From positions 1 through 47,835 of the forward strand of contig NZ_CAUCSQ010000035.1 in the NCBI RefSeq assembly GCF_958445495.1: a stretch of 47,835 bases of DNA. Direction: 5' to 3'. Made by a program: the position numbers and the translations under genes. The DNA comes from an uncultured Bacteroides sp. GTDB taxonomy: Bacteria > Bacteroidota > Bacteroidia > Bacteroidales > Bacteroidaceae. Shown here one piece after another: positions 41,224 to 47,835 of the stretch (positions are counted from its first letter, which is position 1; each line of letters starts with the position of its first letter). The notes below the pieces were generated by a model that saw only the letters and a program-made list of their open reading frames with translations, did not search any database and had not been told where the DNA came from.

Positions 41224-41823
41224 CTATTTGGAGAGAGTAAATCCCACCATCATTCCGTCATAATTCTCAGCCAGCGAACCAACCGTCTTTAATGCGGTGC
41301 TATTGCTCTTGCTGCCGATAAATGCCAGCAGTTTCAGCAATTTGTCCGAGTTGAACAATAAGTCCAGCGAGTTGGAACTGCAGTTTATCTTTGCGTGCAG
41401 GTTCAGGAGTTTCAGGAATTTCAGGTCTACTTGTTTGGCAGAAGCGTCATAGGAGTAAGTACCGTTTAACGTCTTAGTTCCTACGGTGCTCGTAAAAGTA
41501 CTGTCAGCGTTGAAAGTGAAACTCATCTGCCCTTCTTTGATACCGATTTTACTTAACTGTTCGTCAATCTTGGCTTCCGCCATATTCGCGGCTGCGCTTC
41601 CTCCGGCTTTCATCAGCAGGTTGTCCGATTCAAATTCTACCGCCGAACCTTGATAACTCCATGTGCCGGTCATGTCAATCGTTTCCGTGTTTCCGGTGAT
41701 GGCGTTGACTACTTTAGAGATGTTGTCCTTGTTTAACAGGTCCTTCCATGACTGTGCCCGGCCGTTGGTAGCCATTGACAGGAATACTGTCATGAAAGCG
41801 AGTGGTAAAAAAAACTTTTTCAT
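41224..41823 (-). CDS. DUF4923 family exported protein
   Basis: A 199-aa protein with a signal peptide (MKKFFLPLAFMTVFLSMATN, then GRAQ) and a lipocalin-like body (GTWSYQGSAVEFESDNLLMKAGG, FNADSTFTSTVGTKTLNGTYSYD) typical of DUF4923, a Bacteroidales family of unknown role. Its ATG overlaps the engB stop by four bases (ATGA), so it is probably translated by coupling and made with EngB. Confidence 0.88.
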   Translation of the reverse strand: MKKFFLPLAFMTVFLSMATNGRAQSWKDLLNKDNISKVVNAITGNTETIDMTGTWSYQGSAVEFESDNLLMKAGGSAAANMAEAKIDEQLSKIGIKEGQMSFTFNADSTFTSTVGTKTLNGTYSYDASAKQVDLKFLKLLNLHAKINCSSNSLDLLFNSDKLLKLLAFIGSKSNSTALKTVGSLAENYDGMMVGFTLSK

Positions 41824-42428
41824 TTTCGTTTATTGATTTGGTCGTTTATGTTTTCAATGTAATCAAGGATTTCCGCACGTCCCGTACGGTTTTCCGAAGA
41901 AGAAATGAAATAGGGGGGGAGTTCTTCCCATTGTTTGCTTAGTTCGTGCAGATAAGCGTTGACATTCATCTTCAGCCGGCCGTTTGTCAGTTTATCGGTT
42001 TTGGTGAAAATAATGGAAAAGGGGATACCGTTCTCGCCCAGCCATTCCATAAATTCGAGGTCAATCTTTTGCGGTTCCAGGCGGCTGTCTACCAAAACGA
42101 AAAGATTAGTCATTTGTTCCCTTTCCAGAATGTAGTCTTCTATTATCGTGCGTATCTGGTCTTTTCCCTTCTGTCCGCGGCGTGCATATCCGTATCCCGG
42201 AAGGTCCACTAGATACCAATTCTTATTGATGAGAAAATGATTGATTAGCATTGTTTTTCCCGGAGTGGCAGAGGTCATAGCCAGCCCCTTGCGGGCAGTC
42301 AGCATATTGATAAGGCTTGACTTTCCCACATTGGAACGGCCGATAAAGGCATATTCGGGAAAAGAACTTGCCGGGCATTTCTTAACGTCCGTGTTGCTGA
42401 TTACAAATTCCGCACTTGTTATTTCCAT
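41820..42428 (-). CDS. engB: Ribosome biogenesis GTP-binding protein EngB (YsxC/YihA)
   Basis: An essential-type small GTPase for large ribosomal subunit assembly, 202 aa. G1 is GRSNVGKS (about residues 30-37), G2 the Thr of SATPGKT, G3 DLPGYG, and G4 TKTD. The start MEITSAEFVISNTDVKKCP is standard. Its first 47 bp overlap the end of the symporter gene in another frame, and its last four bases overlap the DUF4923 start, so all three are likely one transcript. Confidence 0.97.
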   Translation of the reverse strand: MEITSAEFVISNTDVKKCPASSFPEYAFIGRSNVGKSSLINMLTARKGLAMTSATPGKTMLINHFLINKNWYLVDLPGYGYARRGQKGKDQIRTIIEDYILEREQMTNLFVLVDSRLEPQKIDLEFMEWLGENGIPFSIIFTKTDKLTNGRLKMNVNAYLHELSKQWEELPPYFISSSENRTGRAEILDYIENINDQINKRK

Positions 42429-43875
42429 TTTTATTATTCGTTTTAGTTGTTGACATCATCCAAAGTCCTGCAAAGGTAAGCGTTCCGTTTAACATTAGCA
42501 ATTCATAACCGAATTTATATCCCGTTTCTTTCCCTATCCACCAGTCGGCGATGTAACAGAGCAAAGGCGAGAGGATAGCTATGAGAGGAACCCGGCGGTC
42601 GTTTGCCTGTCTTCGTGTGAATAATCCGAAGGCGAACATCCCCAGTAGCGGGCCGTAGGTGTAGGAAGCGATAATATATATGGCGTCAATTACGCTTTTA
42701 TCGTTAAGTATTTCCACCAGGCAGATGAAGAAAGCCAGCAAGATTGAGAGCGACAAATGTACTTTTCCCCTTTTGCGGCGCGCTGTTTCTTCGGTATCTT
42801 TTTCCGTATTCAGCAAGTCCACACATACGCTGGTAGTCATCGCCGTCAGGGCGGAGTCCGAATTGCTGAAAGCAGCCGCTATGATTCCGACGGTGAAAAG
42901 AACCAATACGGGTTTTCCCAGATACCCTTCTGCGGCAAACATCGGCAAAATATCATCATTCACGGGCGGCAGCTCCAGATGCATCTGTCCGGCAAGGGTT
43001 ATCAGCAGAATTCCCAGACATAAGAACAGCAAGTTCAGCGGGATAAAAGAAAACCCGTAACAATACATATTCTTTTTCGCCTCCCGGAGATTCCGGCAAG
43101 ACAGGTTCTTCTGCATCATGTCTTGGTCCAGCCCGGTCATTACGATTACAATGAAAATACCGCTGAAAAATTGTTTGAAGAAGTTTTGGCGGGACATCCA
43201 GTCGTCAAAAACAAATAGCCGGCTATATTCGCTGTCCAGAATTGTCCGGACGACACCGTTGAAATCGAGATTCAGCTTCCGGACCGTGAAATAAATGATG
43301 AGGGTCAATGCCGCAATCAGACAGAATGTCTGTAAAGTATCAGTCCAGACAATCGTCTTTATGCCGCTTTTGTGAGTGTATATCCAGACCAGCGCCACCG
43401 AACCTGCGGCGATTATCCAGAAAGGGACATGCATATCCCGGAATACATACGTATGGAGAATCAGGCAGACCAGATAGAGTTTGGCAGATGTGCCCAGCAT
43501 ACGTGACAAAAGAAAGAAAAAAGTTCCCGTGCGGTAAGCATGCGTCCCGATTCGCGTGCCGAGATAGCCGTAAATGCTGGTCAGGTTAAGTTTGTAATAC
43601 AGAGGAAGCAACATGTGGGCGACAGCCATATAGCCGAAAAAGAAACCCGCCACCGTTTGCATATAAGTCATGTCCGCACTCCGCACCATGCCCGGTACAG
43701 AGACAAAAGTCACTCCGGAGATAGAGGCACCGAGCATGCCGAAAGAGACCACATACCAGGGCGATTGGTTCTCCCCCTTGAAAAATGCCGCGTTAGAACC
43801 TCCTCTATGTCCGGTGATACGGGCTATTAACAGTAATACCGCAAAATAGCAGATAATAGTGGAAAGTATCATCAT
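42382..43875 (-). CDS. Sodium:solute symporter family transporter
   Basis: A 497-aa inner membrane transporter of the SSS family with about 13 membrane segments. The segments FGMLGASISGVTFVSVPGMVRSADMTYMQ and FSNSDSALTAMTTSVCVDL, the latter with the conserved Ser residues of the Na+ site, are typical. The substrate is not clear. I start at MMILSTIICYF (43875), because the -7 box lies 8 nt before it and the longer open frame would cross the promoter. Its end overlaps engB by 47 bp. Confidence 0.92.
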   Translation of the reverse strand: MMILSTIICYFAVLLLIARITGHRGGSNAAFFKGENQSPWYVVSFGMLGASISGVTFVSVPGMVRSADMTYMQTVAGFFFGYMAVAHMLLPLYYKLNLTSIYGYLGTRIGTHAYRTGTFFFLLSRMLGTSAKLYLVCLILHTYVFRDMHVPFWIIAAGSVALVWIYTHKSGIKTIVWTDTLQTFCLIAALTLIIYFTVRKLNLDFNGVVRTILDSEYSRLFVFDDWMSRQNFFKQFFSGIFIVIVMTGLDQDMMQKNLSCRNLREAKKNMYCYGFSFIPLNLLFLCLGILLITLAGQMHLELPPVNDDILPMFAAEGYLGKPVLVLFTVGIIAAAFSNSDSALTAMTTSVCVDLLNTEKDTEETARRKRGKVHLSLSILLAFFICLVEILNDKSVIDAIYIIASYTYGPLLGMFAFGLFTRRQANDRRVPLIAILSPLLCYIADWWIGKETGYKFGYELLMLNGTLTFAGLWMMSTTKTNNKNGNNKCGICNQQHGR

Positions 43876-43883
43876 ATCGGCTG

Positions 43884-43891
43884 CAAAGGTA
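43884..43891 (-). promoter_or_regulatory. -7 promoter box of the symporter-engB-DUF4923 operon
   Basis: TACCTTTG on the minus strand is followed by CAGCCGAT and the ATG at 43875. A very short leader is predicted. The recR promoter lies divergent about 32 bp away. Confidence 0.65.
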
Positions 43892-43923
43892 GCATTTTTT
43901 GTAGGTATTAACACAATAATCTG

Positions 43924-43931
43924 TATCTTTG
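43924..43931 (+). promoter_or_regulatory. -7 promoter box of recR
   Basis: TATCTTTG fits TAnnTTTG and lies 34 nt before the recR ATG, divergent from the symporter operon promoter. Confidence 0.65.
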
Positions 43932-43965
43932 CAGGGTTTTATCGATGGAATAGCAAATATTATCT

Positions 43966-44583
43966 ATGAATCAACAATATCCTTCTATACTGCTTGAAAA
44001 GGCAGTCGGTGAATTTTCCAAGCTTCCGGGTATCGGCCGTAAAACGGCGATGAGGCTTGTCCTGCATCTGTTGCGGCAGGACACGGCCACTGTAGAAGCT
44101 TTCGGGAATTCAGTGATAACTTTGAAACGTGAAGTGAAATATTGCAAAGTATGCCACAACATATCCGATACCGAAGTCTGTCAAATCTGCGCCAATCCCC
44201 AACGGGATGCCTCTACCATCTGTGTAGTCGAAAATATCCGTGACGTGATGGCGGTAGAGGCGACACAACAATACCGGGGGCTTTATCATGTCTTGGGCGG
44301 AGTGATTTCGCCGATGGATGGGATAGGTCCCGGAGATTTGCAGATTGAAAGCCTGGTGCAGCGGGTGGCGGAAGGAGGAATCCGGGAAGTGATTCTGGCT
44401 TTGAGTACGACGATGGAAGGAGACACAACCAATTTCTATATCTACCGCAAGCTGGACAAGCTGGGTGTCAGGCTAAGTGTGATTGCCCGCGGCGTGTCCG
44501 TCGGCGACGAGCTTGAGTATGCCGATGAAGTGACGTTGGGACGCAGCATTGTAAACCGGACGCTTTTTACCGGAACAGTATAA
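43966..44583 (+). CDS. recR: Recombination mediator protein RecR
   Basis: DNA repair protein that, with RecO and RecF, loads RecA at gaps. It has the N-terminal helix-hairpin-helix (FSKLPGIGRKTAMRLVLHLL), a C4 zinc finger (CKVCHNISDTEVCQIC) and a Toprim domain (ICVVENIRDVMAVEATQQYRGLYHVLGG). It has 205 residues, the usual length. It starts a three-gene plus-strand run with the membrane protein and the acetyltransferase. Confidence 0.97.
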   Translation: MNQQYPSILLEKAVGEFSKLPGIGRKTAMRLVLHLLRQDTATVEAFGNSVITLKREVKYCKVCHNISDTEVCQICANPQRDASTICVVENIRDVMAVEATQQYRGLYHVLGGVISPMDGIGPGDLQIESLVQRVAEGGIREVILALSTTMEGDTTNFYIYRKLDKLGVRLSVIARGVSVGDELEYADEVTLGRSIVNRTLFTGTV

Positions 44584-44615
44584 ACGATTATTATTATAGA
44601 AACTGAAAAACGAAC

Positions 44616-45065
44616 ATGGAAGAACAGATAAAACGTGCCGTCAGGAACTTGAATATCAGTTATATTTTCTTTTGGGTGCTTCCCGCGTTTCTGCTGGGAG
44701 CGGGAGAGTTTGAGCTCCTTCCTGTGGGAAGTCTGGCGGATAACGCACAGGCAACCTACTATTTTGAGACATTCTGTATTTTGCTGACAGCCTTGTGCGT
44801 ACCCCTTTCCTTGAAATTGTTCAGCCTGGCGCTTAAAAAGAAAATAGACCGTATGACGATTGTGCTTGCTCTGAAACGTTATGTGCAGTGGAGCATTGTC
44901 CGTCTGGGCATACTTGAAATTTCCATTGTGGCAAGCTTGCTGTGCTATTACCTGGCACTTAGCAGTACAGGCAATCTCTGCATGCTGATTGGACTGACAG
45001 CCTCTCTTTTCTGCTTGCCCGGTGAAAAACGGCTCCGTAACGAACTTCACATAACGAAAGACTGA
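44616..45065 (+). CDS. Hypothetical membrane protein, four predicted segments
   Basis: A 149-aa protein with four hydrophobic stretches (ISYIFFWVLPAFLLGAG, YFETFCILLTALCVPLSL, SIVRLGILEISIVASLLCYY, LCMLIGLTASLFCLP) joined by basic loops. I recognise no named family. It sits 32 nt after recR and 4 nt before the GNAT gene, an arrangement that suggests one transcript but gives no function. Confidence 0.8.
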   Translation: MEEQIKRAVRNLNISYIFFWVLPAFLLGAGEFELLPVGSLADNAQATYYFETFCILLTALCVPLSLKLFSLALKKKIDRMTIVLALKRYVQWSIVRLGILEISIVASLLCYYLALSSTGNLCMLIGLTASLFCLPGEKRLRNELHITKD

Positions 45066-45069
45066 CCCC

Positions 45070-45618
45070 ATGAAACAGAACTTCTTGATGAATGACCGCA
45101 TCTATCTCCGTGCAGTAGAACCGGAAGATATGGATACCATGTACGAGATGGAGAACGACCCTTCGATGTGGGATATCAGCAATTTCACAGTCCCTTATTC
45201 CCGTTACGTGTTGCGCCAGTACATTGAGAATTCCCAATGTGATGTCTTTGCCGACAAACAGTTGCGTCTGATGATTGTGGGCAGATTGAACAATAAAGTG
45301 CTCGGAACGATTGATATTACGGATTTTGCCCCCCTTCATTCGCGGGGGGAAGTAGGAATTGCCGTCCATAAAGACTACCGTCAACAGGGATACGCCACTG
45401 ACGCATTGAAGCTGCTCTGCGAATATGCCTTCGACTTTTTGTCCTTAACGCAACTCTATGCCCATGTAGCCGTAGACAATGAAGCTTGCGTAAAGCTATT
45501 CACCTCCTGCGGGTTTGTACAATGCGGCTTGTTGAAAAGTTGGTTACAGATAGAAGGAAGATGCAAAGACGTAGCGCTCTTTCAGCGTTTGAACCCCAGA
45601 TTGGACACTGGGCGGTAA
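45070..45618 (+). CDS. GNAT family N-acetyltransferase
   Basis: A 182-aa acetyl-CoA-dependent acetyltransferase of the RimJ/SpeG-like branch. It starts NDRIYLRAVEPEDMDTMYEMENDP; motif A for acetyl-CoA is VGIAVHKDYRQQGYATDAL; and HVAVDNEACVKLFTSCGF is the usual C-terminal stretch. The substrate could be an amine or a protein N-terminus. It lies 4 nt after the membrane protein gene and ends 10 nt from the convergent YqgE gene. Confidence 0.9.
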   Translation: MKQNFLMNDRIYLRAVEPEDMDTMYEMENDPSMWDISNFTVPYSRYVLRQYIENSQCDVFADKQLRLMIVGRLNNKVLGTIDITDFAPLHSRGEVGIAVHKDYRQQGYATDALKLLCEYAFDFLSLTQLYAHVAVDNEACVKLFTSCGFVQCGLLKSWLQIEGRCKDVALFQRLNPRLDTGR

Positions 45619-45628
45619 CAGCACATTG

Positions 45629-46219
45629 TCAGTTGAGAGTCGGTACTTGAGGAAAGCGCGCCCATGTCTCGTATTTGCTGCCCAGCTTCTCCAGAGCCTT
45701 CCGCCACATGTCCTTGGTGTCATCCTTCATCAGGTATGATTTCGGCTCTTCGGAGACCAGCCATGTGTTTTCCCGGATTTCATCGCTTAGCTGTTCGCTT
45801 TCCCATCCCGAATATCCCAAAAAGAAACGGATATGTTCGCTTATCGCATTTCCCTGCAGGATATATCTTTTGATTTCGTTGAAGTCCCCGTTCAGGTAAA
45901 GGCCGTTGCCGACCGGGATAGCTCCGGGAATACCCGCCAGTGCGTGAAGGTAAAATAAAGTATCCGTAGCTATGGGACCGCCTTTATATAAAGGAATCTC
46001 GTCCACATACTTGAATTCCATGATAATATCGTTGAGCAGCAGCGGCAACCGTTTGTTGATAATCAGCCCCATGCTCCCTTCCTCCGTATGGTCGATGAGT
46101 AAAACTACAGCTCTTCCAAACGTTGCGTCGCGCAAAAAAGGTTCGGATATCAGAATCTTTCCTCTTGCCGGCAATACATTATTCGATTGAATCTTAAATA
46201 TGTCAGAGTCGATATTCAT
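45629..46219 (-). CDS. YqgE/AlgH family protein
   Basis: A 196-aa cytoplasmic protein of the UPF0301 family. Conserved parts are GKILISEPFLRDATFGRAVVLLIDHTEEGSMGLIINK, PLYKGGPI and FLGYSGWESEQLSDEI. The function is unsettled. I start at MNIDSDIF (46219): a TACTTTAG box, one mismatch from the consensus, sits just 4 nt upstream. The longer open frame to 46252 would run into the terminator hairpin. Confidence 0.92.
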   Translation of the reverse strand: MNIDSDIFKIQSNNVLPARGKILISEPFLRDATFGRAVVLLIDHTEEGSMGLIINKRLPLLLNDIIMEFKYVDEIPLYKGGPIATDTLFYLHALAGIPGAIPVGNGLYLNGDFNEIKRYILQGNAISEHIRFFLGYSGWESEQLSDEIRENTWLVSEEPKSYLMKDDTKDMWRKALEKLGSKYETWARFPQVPTLN

Positions 46220-46233
46220 GCCACTAAAGTAAG

Positions 46234-46272
46234 AAAAAAAACGGAATAACAATCGTTCTTTCCGTTTTTTTT
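46234..46272 (-). terminator. Terminator after the aminotransferase gene
   Basis: The strand-symmetric stem AAAAAAAACGGA (46234-46245) with TCCGTTTTTTTT (46261-46272), around a 15-nt loop, has a T-run on either strand. On the minus strand it follows the aminotransferase stop by about 40 nt and lies just upstream of the YqgE promoter. Confidence 0.8.
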
Positions 46273-46313
46273 CATTTTAAGAATGGCTTTTATGAATATC
46301 TTATGTCAAATAA

Positions 46314-47630
46314 TCAGGCTATCGAATGATTTTCAGCAAATAGTTTCATTCTTTCATCCAGTTGAGCATATTGGTGGTCTTTAATGAAAGAGGTACACGC
46401 GCGCAATCCTTCCTGATGGCTTCCTGTAGTTACTAATGAGATAGCGCTGACTCCGTAGTACATCAATTCTTTCGCCAGTTCGCCACTGGTCATTCCCGGA
46501 TAACCGATGGTGAAATAAAATCCGTCTGCAATCGGCTCGCCCAGATCGTTGTCATATACCAGATGAAAACCGTGACGGAGGAAGATTTCTTTTAATTTCC
46601 GTGCTCTTTCACCGTATATCTTCACTTCGTTAAGGAAATTATATTGTCCTTCGTTGGCAGCTTTCAGCATGGCGGCCATGGCGAACTGTGCAGAATGACT
46701 AGTTCCTGAAGAAAGCGCATAAAGCACACGGTGAATGAAAACCGTTCCGAAAGTTCCGCCACCATATCGTTTGGTCAGTCCCGGATAGCTTCGGTGGTAT
46801 AGTTTATCAGAGATACAACTTACCCCAATACGTTGCCCGGCGTAGCTGAATGCTTTTGAGCCGGAAATCAGCAATACGTAATTGTCCGTATAATGGGCAA
46901 CTGATGGCTGGAAAGGAGGTTGATACGGTTTACTTAAATCTTGGCGGAAGTCCATGGCAAAATAAGCCAAATCCTCCAGAACAATCACATCATACAGTGT
47001 TGCCAATTTACCGATAATCCTCAATTCTTCTTCTTTCAGGCAAATCCAGCTGGGATTATTGGGATTTGAATAAATGATGGCTGATATATTTCCTTTTTTC
47101 AGATAGCTTTCCAGTTTCTCTTTCAGTTTTTCTCCGCGGTAGTCATACACATCAAATGTTTCAAACTTTTGCCCCATTACAACCAACTGCTGTTTCTGTA
47201 CCGGAAACCCTGGATCGATAAACAAAATCGTATCTTTCTTTTCGTCACATTGGCTGCAAGTAAGAAATGAAGCGAATGTACCTTGCATGGAACCAGTGAC
47301 AGGCACACAACCTTCCGGACTTAAATCTACGTTGATGAATGCTTTGATAAAGTTGGATGCCTCTTTCTTTAGTTCCGGCAATCCGTTGATGTCGGGATAT
47401 AGACTGGCAATGCCATTTTGTAATGCTTCAATTTCCGCTTTCACGCCTACAGCGGAAGGAGGAAGTCCCGGAACACCCATTTCCATTTTGATAAATTCAA
47501 CTCCCGATGCTGTTTCTGCTTTTGAAGCAATAGCTTTCACTTCACGAATGGTAGCTTTGGAAAAATCGACAATTTGAAACTCATTGATGGTTTCGTCAAT
47601 CAGATGTCGTTCAATCGGTGTATTTTTCAT
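46314..47630 (-). CDS. PLP-dependent class I/II aminotransferase
   Basis: A 438-aa fold-type I aminotransferase. The PLP lysine lies in LLISGSKAFSYAGQRIG; other marks are YSNPNNPSWICLKEEEL (NPNNP) and VVLEDLAYFAMDF-like acidic Asp in VIVLEDLAY. The N-terminus is MKNTPIERHLIDETI; the ATG 30 nt upstream (47660) sits inside the promoter box, so it is not used. The amino donor and product are not evident. It is monocistronic between a promoter and a terminator. Confidence 0.9.
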   Translation of the reverse strand: MKNTPIERHLIDETINEFQIVDFSKATIREVKAIASKAETASGVEFIKMEMGVPGLPPSAVGVKAEIEALQNGIASLYPDINGLPELKKEASNFIKAFINVDLSPEGCVPVTGSMQGTFASFLTCSQCDEKKDTILFIDPGFPVQKQQLVVMGQKFETFDVYDYRGEKLKEKLESYLKKGNISAIIYSNPNNPSWICLKEEELRIIGKLATLYDVIVLEDLAYFAMDFRQDLSKPYQPPFQPSVAHYTDNYVLLISGSKAFSYAGQRIGVSCISDKLYHRSYPGLTKRYGGGTFGTVFIHRVLYALSSGTSHSAQFAMAAMLKAANEGQYNFLNEVKIYGERARKLKEIFLRHGFHLVYDNDLGEPIADGFYFTIGYPGMTSGELAKELMYYGVSAISLVTTGSHQEGLRACTSFIKDHQYAQLDERMKLFAENHSIA

Positions 47631-47657
47631 TCTATTTTCTATTTGATGTAATACCTG

Positions 47658-47665
47658 CAAATGTA
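47658..47665 (-). promoter_or_regulatory. -7 promoter box of the aminotransferase gene
   Basis: TACATTTG on the minus strand fits TAnnTTTG, about 28 nt before the ATG at 47630. Confidence 0.65.
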
Positions 47666-47738
47666 CATGATAATTCTTAATAAACCCACTTTTTCAGAAA
47701 AAAGATACCGAACCTATTGCGGGTTTCAAAAAAATACC

Positions 47739-47746
47739 TACCTTTG
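47739..47746 (+). promoter_or_regulatory. -7 promoter box of the tRNA-Asp transcript
   Basis: TACCTTTG fits TAnnTTTG, with TATTGC near the -33 position. It lies 37 nt before the tRNA. Confidence 0.6.
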
Positions 47747-47783
47747 CATCCGCAATCAAGAGAGATGCTAAAGTGAATAGTCT

Positions 47784-47835
47784 GGTGCGTTAGTTCAGTT
47801 GGTTAGAATACATGCCTGTCACGCATGGGGTCACG
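47784..47835 (+). tRNA. tRNA-Asp(GTC), cut by the window end
   Basis: The 5' acceptor strand GGTGCGT, a D arm with GTTCAGTTGGTTAGAAT, and an anticodon arm CATGC-CTGTCAC-GCATG with anticodon GTC at 47818-47820 are present. The window stops in the variable/T-arm region, so the 3' third is not seen. Confidence 0.93.

Overview
The window is a stretch of a Bacteroides-type chromosome (order Bacteroidales). The evidence is the TAnnTTTG -7 promoter boxes in front of many genes, weak ribosome binding sites, a complete six-gene Na+-translocating NADH:quinone reductase operon, a PorQ-like type IX secretion protein, a secreted C1 peptidase of bleomycin-hydrolase type, and DUF1573, DUF4923, HYC_CC_PP and DUF1460 proteins typical of the group. 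I cannot name the species.

Layout. 1-3.6 kb (minus): an envelope polysaccharide pair (Wzz/GumC-like and short TolC-like) and a BamA/TamA-like outer membrane protein. 3.8-5.2 kb (plus): secreted C1 peptidase with a structured leader. 5.4-11.4 kb (plus): nqrABCDEF, with a possible 41-codon Cys-rich ORF between nqrD and nqrE. 11.4-12.7 kb: no gene; two tandem-repeat arrays and two hairpins. 12.9-22.4 kb (plus): a 59-aa protein, a DbpA-like helicase, serC, serA, a DUF1015 protein, a YigZ/IMPACT protein, a C39-like papain-fold protein, a HpaII-family endonuclease without a methyltransferase, and a nitroreductase. 22.4-23.4 kb: a large 21-bp repeat array. 23.5-28.7 kb (minus): gcvP, an MBL hydrolase, rsmG and a DUF3298-type lipoprotein. 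29.0-34.5 kb (plus): a copper-handling locus (HYC_CC_PP protein, TonB receptor, periplasmic HMA protein, CopA ATPase). 34.6-36.2 kb: an AraC regulator divergent from lipB. 36.1-40.6 kb (minus): an operon of an OPT transporter, an esterase-DUF1460 fusion and PorQ. 40.7-43.9 kb (minus): DUF1573, then a symporter-engB-DUF4923 overlapping operon. 44.0-45.6 kb (plus): recR, a membrane protein and a GNAT. 45.6-47.6 kb (minus): YqgE and an aminotransferase. The window ends inside a tRNA-Asp.

The most unusual content is between the genes. Several gaps that follow a gene or operon carry a hairpin next to a tandem array of 15-23 bp units. The unit sequence differs from gap to gap. Two gaps, downstream of nqrF and downstream of gcvP, instead share one family. 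Each has a conserved head of about 127 bp with a terminator-like hairpin, then 21-bp units (consensus AAAGAGTGCCGAG plus TTTCAGAT), then an AT-rich tail containing CTCTAAAATTGAATTTT. Each reads head to tail in the direction of transcription of the upstream operon. At the nqr copy, two 21-mers plus the tail have been amplified as a higher-order repeat of about 99 bp. At the gcvP copy the 21-mer alone has been amplified to about 30 units. The two copies are inverted and flank about 11.4 kb. I do not recognise this element.

A second theme is promoter placement. Three genes (helicase, yigZ, lipB) have the -7 box exactly 5 nt before the ATG, and two more have it 8 nt before, which predicts leaderless or nearly leaderless mRNAs.
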